Source: Imbricaverruca yamaguchii (taxonomy: Eukaryota > Arthropoda > Thecostraca > Neoverrucidae). From it: 64,000 nucleotides of DNA. A program made the position numbers and the translations under genes. Positions 23,495-33,924 of the stretch are shown piece by piece. The first letter of the stretch is position 1. Each line of letters begins with the position of its first letter. The stretch covers positions 744,001 through 808,000 of the forward strand of contig JAOTOL010001471.1 of the NCBI GenBank assembly GCA_034440575.1, in the 5' to 3' direction. The notes under the pieces are model-generated. The model had not been told where the DNA came from, did no database searches, and worked only from the letters and a program-made list of their open reading frames with translations.

Positions 23495-23745
23495 TTAGGC
23501 TATGTTGGCAAGATGTTTTTTGTCTGATCAGAATGGTTGTGCTGCATATAGCAATAGCACTTGTGCTACAAAGTTGTGCTATGCTATTTTGGGTTCTTTC
23601 TTTAACATGTTCCCTGGAGGGCCTCTGATAATTATGAGCACTGAAGGGGCAGATTCCACTCCCCCCCCCCTAGGATCTTGGCTCCTATTAAGGCCAGAGC
23701 AACAAAATTTGCAGGGTGGATGGGATACCTGGTATTGCAGGTAAA
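23495..23745 (+). repeat. Right arm of the long inverted repeat
   Basis: Pairs with 22103-22352. It contains a C-run at 23661-23670. Confidence 0.85.
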
Positions 23746-23749
23746 TTAC

Positions 23750-25980
23750 TATTCCATACCTTTCAGATGGGAGGCAAAACAGTACCCAAGAAGCAGCTTG
23801 GAATTGGGTAATATAGCACAGCAAAAAGCAATGTTCAAAATAAAGAACAAGAATATGCAAGACAACACAACCTAAACTAGCCTAACCCTCCATGGAGGAA
23901 GGCTAGGTTTTTACCAACACCATGTTGTTAACATCATCAAGACTATATGACCACTCATTTTCTCTGCAAATAATTGCTTTTTAGTTGGCAAGGAAATACA
24001 TGATCATAATTTCACTGCAGAAATATAGCCAAATAATATGTTATTTCCCACACCTGATGTGTCACAAATGTGACAATGAAGAAATGTAACACTTCATCCA
24101 CTGAATTAAATATTCTTTTGCATCCAAAACCTTCCATTTTTGGTTTCATTCCACATTCATCCTTGATACTGAACATTTGCAACCACATACTTCCAGAACT
24201 TCCAATCAGGGCCAGAAGTTCCTTGTTATGCTAATCAACATTAGCAGCAGTGATAACAATGTTCACCAAGATTTGATAGTGCCATGGTGGAAGTTTGTTT
24301 GGGATGATACTGTTTGTTTTGGCTTGGTTATGTTAGGTTAGGCTATACTATATTACGCTATGTTATATCTATTATCCTGTTATCTTAGTATAAGTTTGGT
24401 TAGGTTAGGTTTTCTTTCTTCCATGAATTATACATGCATACACAATCTTAGAATTCTTGAAGTTAAAATTCCAAGCAGAAAGGTGAGACAAGCCAAATGC
24501 AGCCACATGTTTCAGTGTGATTGTGGCTTTGTCATGTATACTGTTGCACTCTGGTACTTCACACAATTATTGACTTTTCTTTTGAGAACAATCATGCAAG
24601 CTTATAATACTTGTTCCCAGTAAGGTTACTTGGCTAAATTGTTCCAAGATTTGCCCCTACTTGTTTTTGAAGGATTCCATGCTAGCAAGATTCATGGCTC
24701 CTTTCCCAGCATCAAAGCTTCATAAGCAATTCTGAGCACCATGCTGGTCAGACTGGTACCATAAACATAGAAATGGATGAGCCACAACCTCGACTATCCC
24801 ATTAAGGTACATAAATGCTTGTAGCTATTTTTTACATTGATTATTTTGGTTTAAGGGCACATTGACTACAAGGTCATTTAGCACCCGTGCAAGTAGTTAA
24901 CTGATAAAATATTGCTAGCATCACAGCACATTTCCTCCATATCATGCCTGTGACATCATCATTTGTATTGACCACCATTGACCTAAAAGTAATTATCTGT
25001 GGAGAAAATGAGTTGTCACATAATTCTCTAATCACTTTAAAACCCATATTATAAAAAAAAACAAAGACCAAAAATCAACTTACCCAAATCTGCAAATCAA
25101 AATACACCCAACTTAGTAGGTAGGTACCTACCTAGTTACCTACCTAGGCAGGTAGGTAACTAGGTAACTTACCTACCTACCTACCTACCCACCTAGGTTT
25201 CCTCAATACACCTTGTCATTAACTAATCCAGTGGTAATCATCTTTTCAAATTTGATGGGTTTCCCTACATCTGAGATCAAAAAAGATTATCCAGAAAAAA
25301 CCAAACCAGACCCATGTGCCTGACCAACCTAAATGGACCTAATTATTGGAACGGTCATACACATTTCAATATAGCATCGCGTCTGTGGACTGGAAAATGT
25401 AATGATTGTTAGACTTATGGTATAGCTTAATATTCAAAGAAACACAACAGCAAATACCAATTTCAGCAAATCATCCTAGCCTGATTCTACATGCGCAGAA
25501 TGCAAGGGTGCTGTGTGACTAATACCCCGGGCTGGATTTGTGCCTTGTAGGTAATTAAATGGCTACATTGAGTAAATAAGGCACCAAGAACTTAAAAATC
25601 AAGGAATATTTCATGTTTTGAATTGCCTTAAATCATTCATCCTAGCACCCACCCAGCGCCATACCTGCGGCACACGTGTTTACGTTCATTCAAAACTGCG
25701 GCAAATGTGACACTTGGCACGAAGCTGTGTAAAAATGACGTCTGTGAAATAGATATAGATTTGGGTATTCAAGCCTAACCTAACCCAACGGAATCAGACT
25801 ATCGCATCAGAATATGCACACCCTAACATAATTGACATATTCTAACAGAATTTCCCTAGTCTAGCTCAACTTGCCGGTACATTTCCATATTTTAACAACC
25901 TGTTGTATTTGCATGCAAAGTTGAACCTTGAAGTAGTGGGATGTACTACTGGAAGATTACCGGAAAATTATGTTAGGATG
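23750..25980. other. No gene recognised; TTAGG-like motifs
   Basis: Short runs such as GGTTAGGTTAGG at 24397-24410 (and earlier at 23105-23125 and 23213-23226) resemble the arthropod telomeric unit. No coding homology. Confidence 0.5.
25111..25200. repeat. AGGT/ACCT palindromic microsatellite
   Basis: Alternating GTAGGTAGGTACCTACCTAG and reverse blocks would fold into a long hairpin. Confidence 0.85.
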
Positions 25981-25984
25981 TACA

Positions 25985-26177
25985 AAATTTTTTTAAAGGG
26001 GAAAATACTTTTTTTTTTTTAAAAAAATTTTAAAATTATTTTTTTTTTTTTTTAAAAAAAAAAAAATTTATTTTTTATAAATAAATTTTATATAAAAATT
26101 TATAAAAAAAAAAAAAAAATTAAATTTTTTATTTTTTTTTTATATTTTAAAAAAAATAAAAAAAAAAAAAAAAAAAC
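25985..26177. repeat. A/T homopolymer patchwork
   Basis: Nearly 190 bp of alternating A and T runs with almost no G or C. It looks like a long poly(A)/poly(T) with many base errors or an assembly patch. Confidence 0.8.
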
Positions 26178-26449
26178 GTTGTACCGCAGGTACGTTGATG
26201 TGATGCGAATGGTCGGATAAATAATGTACGACAAAAGCCAGTTTTACAGCCGAAATTTCCTCCCGGGTTACGTGGCCTCAGGAACAGCATAGAGGGAGAA
26301 GACCGGCATGATGTCATCATCATGATATATATTTTGTGATTCATACGAGGAAGGGGCCTGTTTGAACCAAATCGCAGCAAGCTCGAACTGGGAATACACG
26401 AGGTGATCCTCAAAGCGCAATACACTAACGCACCTCAGGATGGATAATC

Positions 26450-28180
26450 AAATCGCTGTTCGAACCAGAATGCATCTATTCTAGTCTTGAACTGGTTCAG
26501 AGTATTGTAACATACTACTTGTTCTGGGAGAGTTCCAGTCGCTGACTGTTTGAACATTCAGATGGTTTTGTCTAACTCTTGTAAGTGCAGCAGGCTTCAC
26601 CACATCCAAGGAATGGCCTCTGGTGGACAAGTGTGGTGACAACTGAACCATGTCTTTCTGGCATAAGCTGGCAAGATCATGCAACAGTTGGTACATGGGG
26701 ATCATGTCGCCATGACACCTGTATTGCAGTAAATGCACTTGCAACATTTGTAGGAGATCTTTATAAGGAAGGTGTCTGACTTCCATCATTAGCTTGGTTA
26801 CTCAGTGCTGTACTCTCTCAACCATTTTCTGGTCTGCCTTATTAAAAGGTTCCCAGGCTACGCTACCATTTTCTAGGTGTGGTCTGACCAGAGATTTGTA
26901 AAGGAGGGGAAGCATCTGAACATCAATTTGTGCAAAGGGCCTCTTGATAAGTCTGATAACTCTGTTGGCATTTGAGACTGCTGAACCTGCTTGTGTTCAG
27001 AACTCCAGATCTTGATCACTTAGGATGTTGAAACCTTTTTCCTCTGTGACTGGACTTGACTCTGTAGCTGGATGTTTGTAGGCTATATTAATGCCATCTA
27101 TTTTTGCTTCCAAGGTGAATGATTTTACACTTGGATGTGTTGAAGGGCATAAGCCATTTTTCAGACCACTGCCATAATGCATCAAGGTCTGACTGCATTT
27201 GGTCCAGGCCTGAAAGATTGTGAACATTGCAATACAACTTTTTCATCTGCAAACAGCTTCAGGCCACAATTCACATACTGTGGAAGGTCATTAACAAATA
27301 GCAGAAAGAGAGTTGGACCAAGCATTGATCATTGGGGTACCTCACTAGTGACCACAGCCCAATCAGATTTTTGCTCCATTTACCACAACTCTTTTCTGTC
27401 TCCCAGACAACAATGCTGAAATCCATGGAGAACCTTTTCCTCAAACTCCCAAGTCGTGTAGTTTCTCAGCAGTCACAGGTGGGGGACAGTGTTAAATGTT
27501 TTTCTGAAATCCAAGTATGCAACATCATAAGATCACCATCCTCCAACAATGGGCACTGTATAACCACTGCAGTTGATGTGCCCTAAGACCCAAATAACTA
27601 ACTAACCATCCTCCAACAGCTGGGTCAAATCACCCTTTGTAGCCAGAAGTTGAAAAGTGCAGGATTTGTTTTGTACAAAGCCATGCTGGGCTTTATGGAG
27701 TTGCCAAGTGCATGTGTTCCACTGGGCTGTCCTGAATGATAGATTCAAGTACCTTGGACAATACTGAAGTAAGACATGGGATGGTAGCTGGAGGGGTCTT
27801 GCTTGCAACCTTTCTTGAAAATTTGAGTAATTTTGGGAATCAGCCAGTCTTCAGGAAGCATGCCAAAGTCCATAGATTTCTTGAACAGCATGCATCATGG
27901 AACACTTAGTGGAGAGGCCAATTCATGGAGGACTTTTTGGTGGATGCCATCAGGCCCTGGTGAAGATGCTGAGTTTAATCTTGTTAGCTTAGTTTCACTG
28001 CAGCTGGGGATATAGGAATGTCTTCAAGGAGAGGTCCCTCCCACAGTACTGACAGGACTGGAATGGGTGAGAATTCCTCAGAAGTGAACACACTGGAAAA
28101 GTATCTTCTGAGTATGTTTGCCTTCTCCACATCTGTACTAGCAGTGGTGTTTGAGCCATCTGGTAACTTGAGTTCAGCAA
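26450..28180 (-). mobile_element. L2/CR1-like LINE, 5'-truncated and decayed
   Basis: Minus-strand pieces of a non-LTR reverse transcriptase run in order. At 28180-27990 is KLPDGSNTTASTDVEKAN and LRRYFSSVFTSEE; at 27808-27600 HGFVQNKSCTFQLL-like; at 27230-27000 CSQTLMHYGSGLKNGLC-like and SVKSFTLEAKI-like; and at 26789-26481 QYRCHGDMIPMYQLLHDL and QTVSDWNSPRTSSML. Stops and frameshifts are frequent. A short SINE tail is inserted at 27549-27604. Confidence 0.8.
27549..27604 (+). mobile_element. Short retroposon tail with 14-bp target duplication
   Basis: 56 bp ending GTGCCCTAAGACCCAAATAA then CTAACTA are flanked by perfect ACCATCCTCCAACA repeats (27535-27548 and 27605-27618). The insertion splits the LINE at 26450-28180, so it is younger. 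The same 3' tail recurs at 34760, 47060 and 49930. Confidence 0.8.
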
Positions 28181-28184
28181 TTCA

Positions 28185-28366
28185 CTGCAGCATCACACAC
28201 GTGCAGACGACCATCTGCGCCTGCCAGCCATACACAGAGAGGCTGGCCGCAGGAGATTTCTCTACTCGTCTGTCTTCCACTACAACAAACTTCCTACTGA
28301 AACAAAAACATCGAGGCTGTCTAACTTCAAGAAACATGCATTAGCGTATCTCCACGAACAACACTA
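28185..28366 (+). mobile_element. Fragment of a second LINE polymerase, plus strand
   Basis: One frame reads FLYSSVFHYNKLPTETKTSR and LSNFKKHALAYL then a stop, like the extreme C-terminus of LINE polymerases (WN.LP..I....S...FK..L...L). It abuts the minus-strand LINE. Confidence 0.5.
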
Positions 28367-28369
28367 GTC

Positions 28370-28767
28370 CCACAAAAAAAACTTACACCATGGATATGTG
28401 TACACTACGAAGTCACCTTTAGGCCATCGCTTTCCTATCACTTATACAAGCCACTATATAGCTCGTGTTGCAAGTACGGTGTATGCAGTACGGAAAGTGA
28501 TATGGATATTGTATTATGTTGGCGTACGAATGTTTGTTGCGCATCTGCTTCTTCTTTCTGAGAGTCATGACTGCTCTAGTCATGTATGTTTTTTTTCTTA
28601 CTTGGTGGAAGCCTTGGGATGCAAGTTCTAGGTATGCCCTCTAAATTGAATTGAAAAGGTGGTAGCTCTCCTCCAAACATAGGGTATCCATTGCTTCCCA
28701 ATGAACCTTTCTCAACAGCACTTCCATTCTCCTGTGAATTGGCACTCTGCTGCCTCTTTTGCTATTA
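28370..28767. other. No gene recognised between LINE and Ty3 element
   Basis: Unique-looking sequence with no recognised motif. Confidence 0.4.
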
Positions 28768-28772
28768 GTCAC

Positions 28773-28908
28773 TGGTTCGGCTCCACCTGAGTTCGCTGTA
28801 GGGCAGGATACACATGCGTAAGTCTCAACGAGAACTGTATTGGGCTTGCACCACTCAGCTGAGGGGACGACCGCGGTGACATCTACTGTGGCTAACTCAA
28901 CCACTACA
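28773..28908 (-). repeat. 3' LTR of the Ty3-type element
   Basis: In element orientation it begins TGTAGTGG and ends CCGAACCA, the TG...CA form expected of LTRs. The purine run AGTGAGGGG directly before it (28909-28917) fits a polypurine tract for plus-strand priming. Confidence 0.78.
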
Positions 28909-29176
28909 CCCCTCACTGGTCATTACACAATGCACAATGCTGTGCAATGCATTTATGTGTGGTGCGATTGAACACAATTATCATTGCATCTGCATCAAAA
29001 TACTTCAGCTGCAGGTTTGGGTGGAGCAAAAGTAAGCGACATTGGAGTTTAAGGGCGCATCGACTGCGTCGGCCATGCAGCCAAGCAACATCTATATCAA
29101 AAGATGCCACCATCCACGCACGGATGCATTACGGTCCTACCCATCACCAGTCCGGCTGCGCGCAACGCATCACCTC
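28909..29176 (-). other. Non-coding 3' part of the Ty3-type element
   Basis: A spacer between integrase and 3' LTR. It includes a SINE-tail-like block at 29045-29072 whose reverse complement reads CAGTCGATGCGCCCTTAAAC, related to the tails at 34760 and 47060. Confidence 0.5.
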
Positions 29177-30257
29177 TTATGAGACGCTGTGGACGCCGGC
29201 GCAAGCGTCGGATCGCCGCGGCGCGCCCACGGCGGCTGTCGGCGGTGGTGCCGGACGCGCAGGCTGGGACGAAGGCGGATGAAGCACTGCAGCCGGTGAC
29301 GACACCGACTCAACTTCGTCCGGCGTGGCGTGGGCGTATCGCTGACCCAGATGACATATGTTCCGTGTTAATACTCTTCCACCTGGCAGACTGACGAAGT
29401 ATCGGTGGTGTCCCGTAACCTCGGTTACAACACGCATGAATCCCATTTGTTACAAGTTACAAACATGGAACCCATTTGCTAGTCGAGAGATTTTGCAGCG
29501 CCACCTGACTGCCGACTTGAAGCCCCGGTAGATTGCGCGCGCTGATTGTAGTGGGCCTCCATCCGGTGAGTAGCGGTAGCAGCTTCAGCATCATCGGCGG
29601 TGCTCTGCCACCACGCCGCGAAGCACCGTCTGTGTGCCGGCAGCATGTCCCGTACGGGGTGCCCGAACAATATTTGTGCTGGAGAACGGCCATCCGGTCC
29701 CGGGGAATTACGGTGCTGCAGCAGACCGTGCACCCATGCGTCCGGATCCAGGGCTGAGGAGCGCTTGTCTCAGCACCGTCTGATCAACGTTTGCGTGCGC
29801 TTCACGGCAGCCTCCATCCGTTCGTTTAACTGCGGTTAGTGGGATGAAGAGGCGCGATGTTGCACAGCCCACCGTGACGGGAGCTCCTGGAACAACCAAG
29901 TCTGGCCGCAGTGCCATTGACGCCAAGCGTCCGCACCATCTGTCAGCCAGAGTATGGGTCCACTGCGACGAGGAAATACTCCCCAGCGTACTGACTTAAG
30001 TCAGCACATATGTGCTGGAAGGAACGACGTGAGGACTCGTGACAGCGGTATGTCTCCCCTTGGAGGGACGGCAAATCTCTTTGACACGGCCGGCAGGCCC
30101 CAGTGATATGTTCGGTGGCCAAGTCTATTCCTTGCCAATATGCGATCTGACGAGCCCGGTCCTTGGTCTTCTCTTTACCCTGGTGACCGGCGTGTATCTC
30201 ACGCAGAACTGATGGCCTGAGAGGACTGGGGATGACGAGGCGGCGGCCGCATACCAC
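29177..30257 (-). pseudogene. Ty3 integrase, broken
   Basis: The zinc-binding region holds LREIHAGHQGKEKTKDRARQ (HxxxH-type) and CRPCQRD, then the start of the catalytic core, ICADLSQYAGEYFLVAVDPY (D motif). Downstream are SPAQILFGHPVRDMLP and GHHRYFVSLPGGRVLTRN, typical of the C-terminal part. Frameshifts separate the blocks. Confidence 0.8.
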
Positions 30258-30289
30258 CTAGCCGTGGTCGACTGTGAGACGATCGTGCA

Positions 30290-31262
30290 CCGCCCGGTAG
30301 GGGCGCAGAATTTCCAACAGATCCGATTTTTGTGACTGGAAGCCGTAGAGCACTGTCTGCAACAGCAGACGTGCCTCCTCGTCTCTATCGGCCGTCAGAC
30401 AAACCTCGTCCAGTCGTATGTCGGTGTTTGACTTTGTGGTCTAGTTGCTGATTATTGTGGACATCGACACGGCGTCGTCATCTTCGGCAAGCTCGTCTTC
30501 CTTTGAAGGATCTTGTGTTGGAGTCCTGGATAGCGCTTCTGGGCCTTGGTGATCCTTCCCTCGCTGCCAGCTTGCAGTCAAGTGGCACTCCATCAGCTTC
30601 TCTCGTAAGCGCTGCAGACGGGGATTTTCTATCTCATCTATTTTTGTTTAGAATTGAGCATCGGAATGAGCGGACGGTGATCCATTAGCAGATCAAGATG
30701 CTGCAACCCATCGAGGAAAAGGCGGAATTTGCGGTTTTTGCCCATGCTACCGCCAGTACCTCTAACTCAATAGTGGCGTATCAAGTCTCTGCGCCCGACA
30801 GGAATTGCGAGCCAGCTTGTACTACTCGCCATATGCCATCTGGCTGTTTCTGCTGCATCAGAAAGCCCAGCCCTATGAGCCGACTGGCGTCTGTCGACAA
30901 CACCGTTGTGCGCTTCGAGTCGTAATATGTCAGCGTGCGTATAGACGACAAAGCAGCGTGTGCCCTTTGGAACTCCACATCATGACACTCGTTCCAACCC
31001 AAAAGTTCTCCTAGTACGCAATAGGCGGCGGAGCGGCTCTAGCAGCTCGGTCGTCTCATCCGAGAAAGGGGCGACTTAGCTGACTAGGCAAAAACACGGC
31101 GTAAATCCGTAAGGGACTGTGGCGCTGGGAATGACGCTATACCGCTGGTCAGATCGGGATCCGGCACGTAGCCATCCTCAGAGACGATGAAGCCGGCTAA
31201 CTTGACTGCTTTCAGCATGTGCTAAACCTCCGCAGGATTCACTGTTACCTGGCGGTCCCTGG
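30290..31262 (-). pseudogene. Ty3 reverse transcriptase end and RNase H, broken
   Basis: Resumes after the nested LINE with VTVNPAEV, LAGFIVSEDGYVPDPD and FPAPQSLTDLRR (the connection domain). RNase H follows: YDSKRTTVLSTDASRLIGLG (TDAS motif) and FLMQQKQPDGIWRVVQAGS. Several stops interrupt the frame. Confidence 0.75.
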
Positions 31263-31695
31263 AGCGGTCTAAACATAAAGACAAAGACATAAATATCAGT
31301 GCGACTATGAGCCACAAGGGCCCTTCTTGGTTGCACTCTGGACCCCCAACCAGTTGCCCCCAAGTTCGTCGATCAGCGCTCCCTGGAATACTGAAAAGCA
31401 AACCCTATATTCTTACGATTGTCTATGCTGTTTTTAAAGATGTTCATTGTGCAGCAACTGACAGTGATTTCTGGAGGCTGGTTCCAGTGTTCTATTACCT
31501 TGTTGGTGGAGAAAGACTCTTAACCTTGTCCTGCTGTGGTTAACTTTAATTTTGAATTGATGGCATCTAATTGCATCATTTCTGTTAAATTCAAACATTT
31601 CCCTGGGATATCCCTCTCTCCTGACCATGGACAAATTTAAAGACCTCAATGAGACCTCCTCTCAGCCTTCTATTTCTAAGTGAAAATTTCTTTGC
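31263..31695 (-). mobile_element. LINE 3' fragment nested in the Ty3-type element
   Basis: In minus orientation one frame reads SLRNRRLRGGLIEVFKFVHG, the signature of the C-terminal domain of L2/CR1-type LINE polymerases. A frame with VIEHWNQPPE (compare WN.LP..V) follows. It ends with a TTTATGTCTTTGTCTTTATG-like tail at 31275-31297. Ty3 coding homology stops on one side (31699) and resumes on the other (about 31262). Confidence 0.7.
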
Positions 31696-32562
31696 TTAGA
31701 ATCGCTTGACCCTTTGCACGTAGTTCTCTTTTGTCTTGCTGTAGACGATGACGTCACCCACCAGTCGCTGGATACCGTCGATCCCACTGAAGCATTCATC
31801 CATCCTGCGATTGTAGTGCTCGGATATCGACGATATGCCGTACGGTGCTCGGCAGAAGCGACACCGGCCGAAGGGCGTCGTGAATGTTGTCAAGTGACGG
31901 CTAGACACCTCCAGAGGCCACTGATGATATCCCTTTGGAGCGTCAAAGACACTGAACCACCTAGCCTCTGATGCGGCGATTGATGCGACACATTCCGCTG
32001 GCGTACTGGACTGATGCCTTTCCAGGAGAACCGATGCATTCAGCTTCGACAGATCGCAGCATATACGAATTCTACCACATTTCTTCGGGGCCACTACAAT
32101 TGGTGCACACTACTGAATCAGCTCAAAGACTGGTTCGATTTTTTCCTCTGCAACTTGTCGAGTCCACTTCGAAGCGGTTCTCGATACGCGTACGGGATGG
32201 GACATGGTCCTCTGATAGCAAACGGAATTGCGCTCTCTTTCAGTTTAATTTTGAAAGTCTCCTGGCATGGCCCGCACAATGCCATCGAACACGTCAAGGT
32301 GCAGTGGTGCAGACGCAACAGAGTCAACTTCTAATGCCGGCAATACCGAACTACCTGCGCAATGGTGGGGCATTGCATTATACTGGGAGCGATGAGTCCC
32401 TGGTGACGACGACCGTGAAGACAGGCGTGGCCTCTCGGAGATGGGCAACTGTGCCTGCTCGGCCTCCATTGCAGTCACGGCCGTATATTGCGTTCTAATT
32501 TGTCGCGGGTAAGTCTCGGGTATAACATGCGGTCCCCGCGTTGTGCGCCAGGAGAGGATCAA
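31696..32562 (-). pseudogene. Ty3 reverse transcriptase, N-terminal and palm part
   Basis: Contains IRICCDLSKLNASV, FSVFDAPKGYHQWPL (the D of the first catalytic motif is kept), LTTFTTPFGRCRFCRAPYGI and RLVGDVIVYSKT. The usual YVDD-like motif reads VGDVIVY, so one catalytic Asp is lost. The frame ends at 31699, where the nested LINE fragment begins. Confidence 0.85.
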
Positions 32563-32588
32563 ACCATTGACGCCTCATAATATGCACA

Positions 32589-33026
32589 TCACTCACGGTG
32601 ACGGATCCGTACAGACAGGCTACCCAGATAACACGCCGTTCGCCCATCGACGGCCGTCAGGTGCGCAGTTGGGGGCCTCAAATTATGCTTGTCATGTCCA
32701 ATACGGGCCGCTAAATCCAGCCCAGTGACAGTGACATCTGCTCCCGCGTCAGGGAGCGCGTTAATGCGCCCGAATTGAATTCCTGATTCGGAAATGACTA
32801 CGATACCCCGGGGGCCGGCACGACCTATACACACGCGAGGGTTATGGTGGACGCGACAGGTCTCCATGACACATCCTAGATCGGCATTTTGCGACAAAGT
32901 ATCCTGTCTCACCGCATCATAAACATTGTCTGTCCAGAGCAAGACATCGCTCGGACGACCGGTGGTCGCGCCCAAACCGTGGGCAGTCTTCGACATATGC
33001 CGGCTGGCATCGACTGCCGCCGGCAT
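32589..33026 (-). pseudogene. Retroviral-type aspartic protease region, broken
   Basis: The frame holds INALPDAGADVTVTGLDLA. DAGADV stands where the D(S/T)GA active-site motif is expected, as in several Ty3 elements. It lies between gag and reverse transcriptase, as expected. The upstream part carries GLGATTGRPSDVLLW, which I do not recognise. Confidence 0.65.
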
Positions 33027-33781
33027 TTAGCGCGTTGCGCCGTCCTGAGTCCCGCTCTTCCCCGAACCACCCGGCTCGGCTGTTGTGCCAGCGGTGCCGA
33101 ATCGGCGTCTCCCGTGCCCCAGGCCGAGCCGCCGGACCTGGCCTGCCGCGCGGCGCGCTGCCACGGCTGCGCCCGTGATCTCGCTTGCGTCACATGATGC
33201 GGCCTCCTTTGATCTACAGATGAGCATAGCTTGCACCAGTGAGAGTTTCTGGATGGCACACAACTTTTTTATCGTGTCTATGTCTCGCAGACCGATCACG
33301 ACACGATCACGAATTAAAGATTCCTGGCACGTAGCACAAATACCCACACTGACTGCTGATTTTTCTTAAGTCCATCAAAAAGTCATCAAATGACTCACCT
33401 TTATGCTGCTCGCGAGGATTGAATGTCCGTTGTTGTAACACTTCACTGATCTGCTCGCGCGCATATGCTTGTAATTGATCCAGTATCACTGGAATACACT
33501 TTCTATCACTGTCGCCGATATCCAGATTTGTAGCGACTTTCAACGCCTCATCAGATAAACATGGCCAGCACGGCCATTTGTACCGCCGTCGGCTGCGTAG
33601 TAGTCCAGATAACAGTGTGAAGTCGTCCCATCATGCGCCATGTCTTAAATCTCTCCCCGCGGTCTGTCGCGAAGTCAAGCTTCTCTGGTTGCGTAGCTTT
33701 CGAAAGCTATCCAATGTCTCTGGGGCAAACTACAGGCAAAAGCTGCTGTTCAGGTCGAGCATCCTGCTCCGGCTGCGCCAT
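33027..33781 (-). pseudogene. gag-like region, broken
   Basis: Starts MAQPEQDARPEQQ at 33781. Capsid-like features include YAREQISEVLQQRTFNPREQ and GESFDDFLMDLRKISSQCGY, then LIRDRVVIGLRD, which are typical of invertebrate Ty3 gag (FDDFLTDLR, CGF, LRDRIV.GI.D). A Cys-poor basic stretch follows at the C-terminus. At least two frame breaks are present. Confidence 0.75.
33769..33780 (-). other. Probable primer binding site of the Ty3-type element
   Basis: TGGCGCAGCCGG follows the end of the 5' LTR directly and starts with the usual TGG. It overlaps the apparent gag start codon, whose A is the last base of the LTR. It also fits the tRNA A-box consensus TRGCNNAGYNGG, so the match to a tRNA 3' end should be tested rather than assumed. 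Confidence 0.55.
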
Positions 33782-33919
33782 GGTTCGGTTTCACCCGAGT
33801 CCGCTGTATGGCACGACACACGCACAAGGAAGTCTTAACGAGGACTGTATTGGGCTTGCACCAGTCAGCTGAGGAGACGGTCGCGGCGACATCTACTGGT
33901 GGCTAACTCAAACACTACG
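33781..33919 (-). repeat. 5' LTR of the Ty3-type element
   Basis: About 139 bp, matching 28773-28908 at roughly 85% identity. In element orientation it starts CGTAGTG (the TG of the other LTR mutated) and ends CCGAACCA. Such a short LTR suggests a compact promoter. Confidence 0.75.
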
Positions 33920-33924
33920 GCCAC

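Larger units (their letters stand above)
28773..33919 (-). mobile_element. Degenerate Ty3/gypsy-type LTR retrotransposon
   Basis: An element of about 5.1 kb on the minus strand. It has two short related LTRs, a polypurine tract beside the 3' LTR, and gag, protease, reverse transcriptase, RNase H and integrase blocks in Ty3 order. All frames are broken by stops and frameshifts. Flanks show a possible 5-bp target duplication (GTCAC at 28768-28772 and GCCAC at 33920-33924, one mismatch). A LINE fragment is nested in it. Confidence 0.85.

Noticed and set aside
29177..33781. Active retrotransposon or endogenous virus
   Set aside because: Every coding block has stops or frameshifts, an active-site residue is lost, a LINE is nested in it, and no envelope-like gene is visible.
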